A DNA stretch of 21,051 nucleotides from CALZJC01 sp041574955 (GTDB lineage: Bacteria; Acidobacteriota; Thermoanaerobaculia; Multivoradales; JAHEKO01): positions 1-21,051 of the forward strand of contig JBFGNS010000077.1 of the NCBI GenBank assembly GCA_041574955.1, read 5' to 3'. The number at the start of each line of letters is the position of its first letter. Position 1 is the first letter of the stretch. Made by a program: the position numbers and the translations under genes. The notes beneath the pieces were generated by a model. It ran no database searches and was not told where the DNA came from. It was given only the letters and a program-made list of their open reading frames with translations. Below, one piece after another: positions 1 through 7,451 of this stretch.

Positions 1-834
1 CAGCTCGGTGTTGAAGGAGTTGCCGAAGATCCACCCCTCGCTGACGAGCTTGCCGGCGTCGAAGAGATCCTGCCAGTAGGGCGGCAGCTCGAGGGCGAAC
101 GACTGGTCGGTCACCACGCGGCCGCTGGCGCGGTCGAACTTCCACATCGTCACCATGCCGCGGTACTCCTCGGCGTAGCGCTCGAGCGAGGCGTACCGCC
201 AGCCGAGCGGCGCGGCGTACTGGCCACCTTCGATGATGTACTCGGTGTCGGGGGTGACGAAGGCGCCACCGTGGTCCGACAGCGCGACCGGGTTCTTGAC
301 GATCTGCTTGGTCTCGAAGTCGCGCAGGTCGATGACCGCGATGCGGGCGTGGGCCTTGTCGTTGGTGAAGACCCACTGGCCGTCGTAGTCGCCGGCGGTC
401 TCGCTGAACGCCGGGTGGTGGGTGTCGGCCCAGGTGATGTCGCGCCCCTCGACCTTGCCCTCGGCGAGCACCGCGCGGGTCTCGTCGGAGTAGCCCCAGC
501 CCTGCCACGGCTCGGGGGTGAAGACGCCGATCAGCTTGAGCAGCCGCATCGACGGCACGCCGATCGCCAGCAGCTGGCCGGAGTGGCCGCCGGAGGAGAT
601 CATGACGTAGTCGTCGTGCTTGCCGGTCGGCACGAAGGTCTTGACCGCGGCGAAGACGTCGTCCGGGGTCAGGCCGCGCTCGGCGATGACCTGGTTGGCG
701 TCGGCGCTCGAGGCGACCGTGGCCGCCGGGCCCGAGCCGCCGGAGCGGCAGCTGCCGATGAAGGCGGCCGCCACCAGCAGGCTGCCGAGGCCGAGCAGGG
801 CGACCAGGGAACGGGGCTTGGAAGTCGGAGACAT
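1..834 (-). CDS. nosZ: Nitrous-oxide reductase, clade II (Sec-type), N-terminal part; runs off the left edge
   Basis: NosZ reduces N2O to N2 in the periplasm using a CuZ cluster in a beta-propeller and a CuA centre near the C-terminus. I translated 278 codons from ATG 834; the gene continues beyond base 1, so the CuA domain is not visible. The family signature is clear: GGHSG (residues 82-86), VPSMRLLK (93-100), DTHHPAFSET (137-146), DYDGQWVFTNDKA (149-161) and FGNSFNTEL (270-278). DTHHPAxSET is the clade II form of the motif that reads DCHHPH in clade I. H139, H140 and H188 sit at the spacing of the first three CuZ ligands (129, 130 and 178 in Pseudomonas stutzeri numbering). The N-terminus is a Sec signal peptide with no twin-arginine motif, as usual for clade II; AFIGSC (24-29) is a possible lipobox. 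GAGGAGG lies 5 nt before the ATG. No other nos gene is in the window; any partners would lie to the left. Confidence 0.93.
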   Translation of the reverse strand, partial: MSPTSKPRSLVALLGLGSLLVAAAFIGSCRSGGSGPAATVASSADANQVIAERGLTPDDVFAAVKTFVPTGKHDDYVMISSGGHSGQLLAIGVPSMRLLKLIGVFTPEPWQGWGYSDETRAVLAEGKVEGRDITWADTHHPAFSETAGDYDGQWVFTNDKAHARIAVIDLRDFETKQIVKNPVALSDHGGAFVTPDTEYIIEGGQYAAPLGWRYASLERYAEEYRGMVTMWKFDRASGRVVTDQSFALELPPYWQDLFDAGKLVSEGWIFGNSFNTEL

Positions 835-841
835 GGGAACC

Positions 842-848
842 TCCTCGA
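842..848 (-). promoter_or_regulatory. Strong ribosome binding site of nosZ
   Basis: Read on the minus strand the bases are GAGGAGG, followed by TTCCC and then the ATG at 834. This fixes the nosZ start and is one of the strongest Shine-Dalgarno sites in the window. Confidence 0.75.
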
Positions 849-910
849 TCGGGTTTTTGAGCGGCTGCCGCACGAGCGGCCGCCGCGAGCTGATGCGAGT
901 TGCCCGGCCG

Positions 911-932
911 CGCCAGCGGCGAAGCGCCGGCG
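911..932. other. Intergenic stem-loop between nosZ and the SRPBCC gene
   Basis: CGCCAGCG (911-918) and CGCCGGCG (925-932) form an 8-bp stem with one G-U pair around a six-base loop. It lies in the 261-bp divergent gap (835-1095), about 80-100 bp upstream of nosZ, so it would fall in a nosZ leader or promoter. In DNA this GC-rich such repeats occur by chance, so a function is not established. I saw no FNR/NNR-type TTGAT-N4-ATCAA box in this gap. Confidence 0.25.
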
Positions 933-1055
933 GTCCAGTCCCGCCGTTGGGCGACCGTCGGGGGAGATTGTCCGCCCGCTGACGGTCGGCTGGCGACACC
1001 TGCGAGGGTGGCGCGGGGCGGTGGCCGGGTGGGAGGTGGCCTATCCCAAAGGGTG

Positions 1056-1087
1056 TTGGCCGCGGGGCCCCCGGCCGGCAGTAGACT
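1056..1087 (+). promoter_or_regulatory. Weak candidate promoter for the SRPBCC gene
   Basis: TAGACT (1082-1087) is a fair -10 match. The nearest -35-like element, TTGGCC (1056-1061), is 20 bp away, longer than ideal. If the -10 is used, transcription would begin within a few bases of the ATG at 1096, giving a nearly leaderless mRNA. No Shine-Dalgarno sequence is visible in front of that ATG, which agrees with this idea. Confidence 0.3.
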
Positions 1088-1095
1088 GGAGCCCG

Positions 1096-1548
1096 ATGGT
1101 CGAGCAGATCCGCCGCGGCGACATCCCCGGCGTGCAGCTGCGCTGCCGCCAGCCCCTGCCAGTGCCGGTGGATGAGGCCTGGCGCTGGCTCACCGAGGAG
1201 CCGTTGCTGGCGCGCTGGGCCGGCCGGGCGCGGGTGGCTGCCGGCCCCGGCGGCGGCATCGAGCTCGAGGCCGAGACCGACGGCGAGCGGCTGGCCGAGC
1301 GTGGCCGGACCCTCGAGCTCGAGCCGCCGCGGCGCTGGGTGCTGGCGTTCGAGCGGTTGGAGGACGGCTGGCCGACGGCCACCCGGCTGAGCCTCGAGCT
1401 GACTCCCGCCGGCGCCGGCTGCGAGCTGTCGGTGCTGCAGCAGGGCTTCGAGCACCTGCCGCTGTCGCGCTGCCTGAGCTTGTGGGAGCTGTACCGGCGG
1501 CGGTGGCGCGGCGCGCTCGCCGCGCTGGCAGCGGCGAGCGGCGGCTGA
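1096..1548 (+). CDS. SRPBCC (START/AHSA1-like) family protein
   Basis: A 150-residue protein of the helix-grip SRPBCC fold, a family whose members bind hydrophobic ligands or act as small-molecule cyclases or chaperone activators; the ligand here cannot be told. Visible hallmarks are an N-terminal strand leading to VPVDEAWRWLTEEPLLARWAG (family pattern: pro-x2-vWxalt-x3-l-x-rWl), a central beta meander with RWVLAFERLED, and a C-terminal helix (residues about 125-150: LSLWELYRRRWRGALAAL). I chose ATG 1096 because the reading frame upstream (from 271) runs antisense through nosZ and looks like a GC-driven artefact. The gene ends 3 bp from the stop of the convergent HD phosphohydrolase gene. It is divergent from nosZ, but a functional link is not shown. 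Confidence 0.72.
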   Translation: MVEQIRRGDIPGVQLRCRQPLPVPVDEAWRWLTEEPLLARWAGRARVAAGPGGGIELEAETDGERLAERGRTLELEPPRRWVLAFERLEDGWPTATRLSLELTPAGAGCELSVLQQGFEHLPLSRCLSLWELYRRRWRGALAALAAASGG

Positions 1549-1551
1549 TTC

Positions 1552-2754
1552 TCAGCCGCCGTGCCAGCGGCGCTCAACCGCCAGCCGCACCTCGGCGGCG
1601 GCCTCGGCGGGCGCGTAGATGCGGTAGCGCTCGATCCGCGCCAGGTGGCGGATGAAGTGGCTGGCTCGCTCCATCGGCACCAGCTCGCCGTTGAAACGCC
1701 GCACCAGCACCCGGCTTTCGCCCAGCCGGTGCGGGTCCTTGGCCGAGTTGGAGACCAGCAGCCGGCGCCCCTCGAACCGCTCCTCGAGCTCCTCCAGCAG
1801 CCGCTCGAACCGCTGCTTGTCCTGGCGGCTCAGGTGCTCGCCGGTCTCGAACGCCAGCGGGTAGTGCAGCCGGTCCACCACGGCGCGGGCGTGGGCGCTG
1901 TCGGAAGCGCGCATCGCGGCCAGCGCCGAGACGTCGTCGTGCTCGAGGAACGCGTCGGGCGTCGCCGGCCAGCGCCGGCCCCGCTCGCGCAGCCACTGGC
2001 TGAAGTGAAGCTCGAGCGCCTTGACGGTGACGTTGAAATACACCTGCGTGAACATGTAGTAGCGCGCCATCACCAGTGCCTCGAGGGCGTGCACGCCGCC
2101 CTCGTCGATGCCCAGCCCCCAGTCGCCGGTGTCGGGGTCTTCGAGCGGCAGCATGGTGTCGAGCAGCCGCGGCAGGTCGTAGCTGCCGTACCGCACGCCG
2201 CAGAACAGACTGTCGCGCAGCAGGTAGTCCATCTTGTCGACGTCCAGCTGGCCGGAGACGATCTGTGACAGCAGCCGGCCGGCGGGGTCGGCCGGGCCGG
2301 CGAGCAGTTCGATCACCGCCTGCGGCTCGACGCCGTCTCCCAGGCGATCGAAGACCTCCCGCAGCTCGCCGGTGGCGAGCAGCCGGCGGGTCATCTCCTC
2401 GTGGTCGATGCCGTCGTCGAACAGCTCTTCGGCCGAGTGGCTGAACGGCGCGTGGCCGATGTCGTGCACCAGCGCGGCGACCCGCACCAGCCGGCGCTGG
2501 CGGCTCGAAGGTGCCGGGTCGAGCAGCCCGTCGGCGCGCGCCGCCAGCCGGTCGTAGGCGCGGCCGGCCAGCTCCATGGCGCCCAGCACGTGGCTGAACC
2601 GGCTGTGCTCGGCGCCGGGGAAGACCAGGTTGGCGAAGCCGAGCTGCCGGATCGAGCGCAGCCGCTGCAGCGGCCGGCTGTCGATCAGCGCCTTCTCCAG
2701 CCCGTCGGCGTGGATGAAGCCGTGGATCGGATCGCGAAACGAGACCGCGGGCAT
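1552..2754 (-). CDS. HD superfamily phosphohydrolase (SAMHD1/COG1078-like)
   Basis: A 400-residue metal-dependent phosphohydrolase of the COG1078 (YdhJ/YwfO) group, related to dGTPase and SAMHD1. It probably removes phosphate or triphosphate from nucleotides in the cytoplasm; the substrate cannot be read from sequence. The HD-type metal ligands are all visible: HSRFSH (residues 50-55), HDIGHAPFSH (97-106) and DVDKMDYLLRDS (171-182). The start FRDPIHGFI (residues 6-14) is typical of the family and supports ATG 2754. The C-terminal half is the variable helical region of these proteins. It is the last gene of a minus-strand block, 36 bp after the symporter gene, and ends tail-to-tail with the SRPBCC gene. 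No clear Shine-Dalgarno precedes the ATG, so translation may depend on coupling to the upstream gene. Confidence 0.9.
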   Translation of the reverse strand: MPAVSFRDPIHGFIHADGLEKALIDSRPLQRLRSIRQLGFANLVFPGAEHSRFSHVLGAMELAGRAYDRLAARADGLLDPAPSSRQRRLVRVAALVHDIGHAPFSHSAEELFDDGIDHEEMTRRLLATGELREVFDRLGDGVEPQAVIELLAGPADPAGRLLSQIVSGQLDVDKMDYLLRDSLFCGVRYGSYDLPRLLDTMLPLEDPDTGDWGLGIDEGGVHALEALVMARYYMFTQVYFNVTVKALELHFSQWLRERGRRWPATPDAFLEHDDVSALAAMRASDSAHARAVVDRLHYPLAFETGEHLSRQDKQRFERLLEELEERFEGRRLLVSNSAKDPHRLGESRVLVRRFNGELVPMERASHFIRHLARIERYRIYAPAEAAAEVRLAVERRWHGG

Positions 2755-2790
2755 GGCGGGGCCCGGCCGGCAGCGCTCAGCGGGCGGCCG

Positions 2791-4047
2791 TCAGGCCACC
2801 CTGGCGTCGACCTCGCTCTCGCCTTCGGAGCGGGCGATGATCGCCGCGCCGCACGAGTCGCTGAAGATGTTGACCACCGTCCGGTACATGTCGAGCGGCC
2901 GGTCGATGGCCAGCATGGCGCCGACGATCAGCTCGACCTCGGGGCCGCGCAGGTTGACCGCCTCGAGCACGATGAAGATCACCACCAGGCCGGCCGACGG
3001 CACGGCGGCGGCGCCGATCGAGGCCAGCAGGGCGGTGAACACCACCACCAACTGGGCTCCCAGCGTGAGCTCGGCGCCCAGCACCTGGGCGATGAACAGC
3101 ACGCCTGCGCACTCGTACAGCGCGGTGCCGTCCATGTTGACGGTCGCCCCCATCGGCAGCACGAACGACGAGATGCGGTTGGACACGCCGACCTTGTTCT
3201 CCACCGCGTTGATGGTCACCGGCAGGGTGGCGCCCGACGAGCTGGTCGAGAACGCCATCACCATCGGCTCGATCATGTTGCGGAAGTGGATGGTCGGCCG
3301 GATGCGGCCGAGCAGCAGCAGCAGCAGAGGCAAGGTGATGAACAGGTGCACCGACAGGCTGAGCGCGATGGTCAGCATGTACTTGCCGAGGGCGGCGAAC
3401 GACGCCAGACCGGAGGTGCCCACCAGGCTGGTGATCAGGCCGAAGACGCCGATCGGCGCGAAGCGGATGACCCCGCCGGTGAGCTTCATCATCGCCTGGA
3501 AGGCGGCTTCGAAGAAGCCCAGCAGCTTCTTGCGCGGCGCGTCGGGGAGCGCCGCCATGCTCATGCCGAACAGGATGCTGAAGAAGATGATCGCCAGCAT
3601 GTCGGGCTCGGCGGCGGCCTCGACGACGTTCTCGGGCACGATGTCGAGCAGCAGGTCCTTGGCCGAGCTGGGCGTCGAGAGCTCGGGCAGCTCACGGGTC
3701 TCGGCGCCCGCGATCGCCGCTCCGACCCCTGGCTTGAGCAGGTTGACCGCCAGCAGGCCGGCGAGGATCGCCAGCCCGCTCGACAGCACGTAGTAACCGA
3801 GGGTCTTTGAGAACAGCCGGCCGAGATCGCGGCCGCCGCCGACCGAGGCGACGCCGGAGACGATCGAGGTCAGCACCAGCGGCACGATGATCATCTTGAG
3901 CAGCTTGATGAACAGCGTGCCGAGCCAGTCGACCTGCGGCACCACCGCCGGTCCGCCGATGAGGCCGGTGAGGGTACCCACCGCCATGGCGGCCAGAATC
4001 TGCCAGTGCAGGCGCCGGTACCACGGCAGCTGGGAGGGGACTTGCAT
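2791..4047 (-). CDS. Dicarboxylate/amino-acid:cation symporter (DAACS family)
   Basis: An inner-membrane secondary transporter of the GltP/DctA family that takes up acidic amino acids or C4-dicarboxylates with Na+ or H+. About 418 residues from ATG 4047, the usual length. Family hallmarks: the serine-rich re-entrant loop FSTSSSGATLPVTI (usual form SSSxATLP), GATVNMDGTALYE (the NMDGT cation-binding motif), AAVPSAGLV in the second hairpin, and LAIDRPLDMYRTVVNIFSD in TM8, where the Asp and Asn contact substrate and cation. The end of that motif reads SDSCGA rather than the usual GDxxxA. Glutamate versus dicarboxylate preference cannot be decided, so I give no symbol. A GTG at 4071 would add eight residues; neither start has a clear Shine-Dalgarno, and the ATG was preferred. 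It lies 67 bp after folK on the same strand. Confidence 0.88.
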   Translation of the reverse strand: MQVPSQLPWYRRLHWQILAAMAVGTLTGLIGGPAVVPQVDWLGTLFIKLLKMIIVPLVLTSIVSGVASVGGGRDLGRLFSKTLGYYVLSSGLAILAGLLAVNLLKPGVGAAIAGAETRELPELSTPSSAKDLLLDIVPENVVEAAAEPDMLAIIFFSILFGMSMAALPDAPRKKLLGFFEAAFQAMMKLTGGVIRFAPIGVFGLITSLVGTSGLASFAALGKYMLTIALSLSVHLFITLPLLLLLLGRIRPTIHFRNMIEPMVMAFSTSSSGATLPVTINAVENKVGVSNRISSFVLPMGATVNMDGTALYECAGVLFIAQVLGAELTLGAQLVVVFTALLASIGAAAVPSAGLVVIFIVLEAVNLRGPEVELIVGAMLAIDRPLDMYRTVVNIFSDSCGAAIIARSEGESEVDARVA

Positions 4048-4114
4048 CGGAAAGCGCGCCGAGGCTACCACGGCGGCCGGGCGGCGCAGGGCGTGCCGGC
4101 GCGGGCGCGCCGGC

Positions 4115-4726
4115 TCAAGGCGGACGCCGCCAGCCCACCGGCTCGACCTCGCCCTGCTGGCCGACGCGGGACAGCAGCTCGGCCACCGTCGCGCCGTCCG
4201 GCGGCACCTCCAAATGCGGCGCGATGGCGGCCAGCGGCGCGAGCGCGAAACGACGCTGCCGCAGGCGGGGGTGGGGCAGCGTCAGCTCCGGACGCCGGCT
4301 CACCCGCGGCCCGAAGACCAGTAGATCCAGGTCCAGCGGGCGCGGCGAGTGGCGCGGCGCGGCGTGGCGACCGGCGGCCAGCTCGAGCGCCTTGAGCAGC
4401 GCCAGCAGCTCGTCCGGCGCGTACCGGCAGCCGCCGACGACGGCGGTGTTGAAGTAGTCGGGCTGGGGGAGGTCGGCTAGCGGCCGGGTGCGGAACAGCG
4501 GTCCGGCGGCGAGGTCGTCGAGCACGGTGCGCAGCCGGCCGACGGCCCGGCGGAGCTGGAGTTCCCTGTCACCGAGGTTGCTGCCGAGCGAGACGGCAGC
4601 GAGCGGAAGGCGGTCAGCCCTCGTCGTCCTCGTCGTCGTCTTCTTCTTCGTCTTCGAGCTCTTCGTCGTCGTTTTCGAGCTCGTAGTCTTCTCCGTCCTC
4701 GTCGTCTTCGTCGTCCTCGTCCTCAT
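4115..4726 (-). CDS. folK: 2-amino-4-hydroxy-6-hydroxymethyldihydropteridine pyrophosphokinase (HPPK)
   Basis: FolK transfers pyrophosphate from ATP to 6-hydroxymethyl-dihydropterin, a cytoplasmic step of folate synthesis. The HPPK core begins near residue 40: AAVSLGSNLGD, then DYFNTAVVGG, the ATP/Mg-binding RHSPRPLDLDLLVFG (E. coli has RWGPRTLDLDIMLFG) and LTLPHPRLRQRRFALAPL. The start is odd. In this frame no ATG, GTG, TTG or CTG exists between ATG 4726 and the SLGSN motif, and ATG 4726 is the first start after the upstream stop. Using it gives a 203-residue protein whose first ~36 residues are almost only Thr, Lys, Arg and Ser, encoded out of frame within the acidic tail of the FYDLN gene (113-bp overlap). 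Product identity is secure; the start is not. Confidence 0.88.
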   Translation of the reverse strand: MRTRTTKTTRTEKTTSSKTTTKSSKTKKKTTTRTTRADRLPLAAVSLGSNLGDRELQLRRAVGRLRTVLDDLAAGPLFRTRPLADLPQPDYFNTAVVGGCRYAPDELLALLKALELAAGRHAAPRHSPRPLDLDLLVFGPRVSRRPELTLPHPRLRQRRFALAPLAAIAPHLEVPPDGATVAELLSRVGQQGEVEPVGWRRPP

Positions 4727-4919
4727 CGTCGGACTCGGACTCGTCGTCGTCTTCGTCGTCGTCCAGCTCTTCGTCCTCGGAGCTCTCCGCCGACTCCTCC
4801 TCGTTCTCTTCGGTGACCTGGTTCAGGCCGCACTTGGGGCACACGGGCTCGGCCTTGCCGAGATCGTAGAACTTCGAGCCACAGCCTGTGCACTCGTGTT
4901 TGGAACCTAGCTCGGGCAT
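4614..4919 (-). CDS. FYDLN-acid family zinc-ribbon protein
   Basis: A 101-residue protein matching the TIGR02300 FYDLN-acid family, named for its FYDLN motif and acidic C-terminus; its function is unknown. The N-terminus has a CTGC pair (residues 11-14), FYDLGK just after it (Gly replaces Asn of the family name) and CPKC further on, together forming a likely four-cysteine zinc ribbon. From about residue 37 to the end it is almost entirely Glu, Asp and Ser, so it is expected to be disordered. ATG 4919 has GGAGG four bases upstream, and a good promoter lies just beyond. It leads the minus-strand block FYDLN-folK-symporter-HD. Its stop, TGAC, lies inside folK. The acidic tail is coded by near-repetitive GAC/GAA/GAG codons (4617-4795). 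Confidence 0.88.
   Translation of the reverse strand: MPELGSKHECTGCGSKFYDLGKAEPVCPKCGLNQVTEENEEESAESSEDEELDDDEDDDESESDDEDEDDEDDEDGEDYELENDDEELEDEEEDDDEDDEG
4617..4795. repeat. Low-complexity GAC/GAG codon tract with two meaningful frames
   Basis: Plus-strand reading shows imperfect runs of CGTCGTC/CTCGTC/TTCTTC. On the minus strand, one frame gives the acidic tail of the FYDLN protein and the shifted frame gives the Thr/Lys/Arg-rich start of folK. Such trinucleotide-like tracts can slip during replication and can also be misassembled, so frame changes here deserve care. Confidence 0.7.
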
Positions 4920-4943
4920 GCGTCCTCCGGCGGCGAGGCCGGG

Positions 4944-4973
4944 ACCGTAGCACCGGGCTTTCGACAGTGTCAA
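4944..4973 (-). promoter_or_regulatory. Promoter of the FYDLN-folK-symporter-HD block
   Basis: On the minus strand a perfect TTGACA (4973-4968) is followed after 18 bp by TACGGT (4949-4944), which keeps the TAnnnT core of a sigma-70 -10. The predicted start is near 4937, giving a leader of under 20 nt before GGAGG and ATG 4919. The -10 is a weak match, so this rests mainly on the -35. Confidence 0.45.
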
Positions 4974-5013
4974 GGCGACCCGCCGCCGGCCGGCGCCACC
5001 GCCGTCCGGGCAG

Positions 5014-5042
5014 TTGCGGCCCCCCCGGGGGGCCGGTATGAT
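5014..5042 (+). promoter_or_regulatory. Promoter of the lolA-tgt-yajC-secDF operon
   Basis: TTGCGG (5014-5019), a spacer of exactly 17 bp and TATGAT (5037-5042) form a good sigma-70 promoter. Transcription should start near 5049. This argues against the TTG at 5042 as the lolA start and for the GTG at 5108. It is divergent from the FYDLN promoter, with the two -35 elements about 40 bp apart. Confidence 0.55.
5017..5035. repeat. Perfect inverted repeat filling the promoter spacer
   Basis: CGG, seven C, six G, CCG: a 19-bp odd palindrome centred on C5026. It starts inside the -35 of the lolA promoter and ends one base before the -10. It could be an operator, or it could simply stiffen the spacer DNA; nothing in the window names a binding protein. 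Confidence 0.55.
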
Positions 5043-5107
5043 TGCGGGCTGGACCTCGACCGATTCCGGGCCCTGGCCGCCTTCCCGGGTACGGGGTTCC
5101 ACCGACC

Positions 5108-5862
5108 GTGAGACAGCCTCTGCAGTCGATACCGACCTGGTGGCGTGCTGTCGCCGCCGCCGCGATGCTGACGGCTGTCGTGCCGGCGGGTCTGGCGGCT
5201 GCGGACGCCAGGCCCGATCCGCGCCAGCCCGGGCTGTCGGCGGGCGACCGGCTCGGCGCCCTGCTCGACAGGATGCGGCTCGAGCAGGCCTCGGTCGAGA
5301 CCATGGAGGCCGACTTCACCCAGGTCAAGGAGAGCAAGTTCCTGCTGGCCCCGGCGGAGTCGACGGGTGTGTTCTCCTACGCCGCGCCCGACCGGGTGCG
5401 CTGGGAGTACCGCTCGCCGGACGCCATCTCGCTGGTCATCCGCGGCGACCAGATGACCACCTGGTACCGCGACCTGGACAAGGTCGAGCAGGTCCAGGTC
5501 GGGCGGCAGTCGCAGCGCGTGCTGGAGTTTCTCGGCGCCGGCAGCTCGCTCGACAAGCTGGTCGAATACTTCGAGGTCAGCCTGGCGATCTCATCCGACC
5601 CGACCCAACCGTTCCGCCTCGAGCTCGAGCCGCGCTACCAGCGGATCGCCAAGCGCCTCGAGCACATGACGGTGTGGGTCGACTCGCAGCGCTTCTACCT
5701 GGCGCGCCTGCGGTTCGTCACCCCCGACGGCGACGTCACCGACTACCGGTTCGACCGCGTGCGGGTCAACGGCGGGCTGCCGCAGGACCGGTTCGAGCTC
5801 GCGCTGCCCAGCGGCGTGGTGGTCGAGACCGTCGACTTCGACGCCCGCTTCGGGCTGCGCTA

Positions 5863-5863
<1 letters not shown>
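5108..5863 (+). CDS. lolA: Outer-membrane lipoprotein carrier protein LolA-like
   Basis: LolA ferries lipoproteins through the periplasm from the LolCDE exporter to the outer membrane. From GTG 5108 the protein has 251 residues. Residues 1-32 are a Sec signal peptide with a basic, Trp-rich start and an alanine-rich core (AVAAAAMLTAVVPAGLAAADA). The mature part shows the LolA pattern METMEADFTQVKES-type start (here VETMEADFTQVKES), then GVFSYAAPDRVRWEYRSP, followed by an open beta-barrel-like sequence ending DARFGLR. The GTG was chosen because the promoter at 5014-5042 would start transcription downstream of the alternative TTG 5042, and because the GTG gives a proper signal peptide; its Shine-Dalgarno is weak. 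The stop TAG shares its last base with the GTG of tgt. A related family (LolA-like single-domain proteins outside Lol) cannot be excluded. Confidence 0.82.
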
Positions 5864-7068
<1,205 letters not shown>

Positions 7069-7115
7069 AGCGGCGGCTGTGCCGCGTCCGACGGCCGGGC
7101 GGAGAACCGATTCCG

Positions 7116-7451
7116 ATGCACGAGATCCTCGCACCGCTGACAACGCTGGCCTTTGCCGAGGGCGACGCGCCGTCGGCCCTGGTGCAGTTCCTGCCGTTCA
7201 TCTTCGTCTTCGCGATCTTCTACTTCCTGCTGATCGCCCCGATGCGCAAGCGACAGAAGGCGCTGCAGGCGATGATCGCCGGCATCAAGAAGGGCGACCG
7301 TGTGGTGACCAACGGCGGGCTGTACGGCGAGGTGGTGGCGGTGCACGACAAGGTGGTGATCCTCGAGGTCGCCAACAACGTCAAGGTGCGGCTGGCCAAG
7401 TCCGCGGTGTCGGGTCTCGAGGGCGACGAGGATCAGGGAGGTGGCAAGTGA
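7116..7451 (+). CDS. yajC: Preprotein translocase subunit YajC
   Basis: YajC is the small single-pass membrane partner of SecDF in the holotranslocon. This 111-residue protein has one hydrophobic segment (about residues 23-43, LVQFLPFIFVFAIFYFLLIAP), then MRKRQKALQAM and the conserved KKGDRVVTNGGLYGEVVAV of the cytoplasmic domain. The C-terminus is a short acidic and glycine-rich tail. GGAGAA lies a few bases before ATG 7116. Its stop overlaps the GTG start of secD (GTGA, 4 bp). Confidence 0.95.
   Translation: MHEILAPLTTLAFAEGDAPSALVQFLPFIFVFAIFYFLLIAPMRKRQKALQAMIAGIKKGDRVVTNGGLYGEVVAVHDKVVILEVANNVKVRLAKSAVSGLEGDEDQGGGK

Noticed and set aside
271..1095. Upstream extension of the SRPBCC reading frame
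   Set aside because: It runs antisense through nosZ and the intergenic gap. The SRPBCC fold is complete from ATG 1096.
835..1095. FNR/NNR-type box controlling nosZ
   Set aside because: No TTGAT-N4-ATCAA-like palindrome is found in either orientation.
2401..3810. Long open frames antisense to the symporter and HD genes (up to 469 codons)
   Set aside because: They are rich in Arg, Gln, His and Asp-Gly strings with no domain pattern. In DNA this GC-rich, stop codons are rare in frames opposite a real gene, and the minus-strand genes have clear family motifs.
4590..4640. Programmed +1 frameshift making an FYDLN-FolK fusion
   Set aside because: TGAC is a leaky stop context, but the glycine codon GGC does not re-pair well with GCT after a +1 shift, and no stimulatory Shine-Dalgarno-like element is specific to the site. 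Kept only as an alternative in the findings.
5014..5862. N-terminal extension of tgt through lolA
   Set aside because: This stretch is the out-of-frame shadow of lolA; Tgt is complete from GTG 5863.
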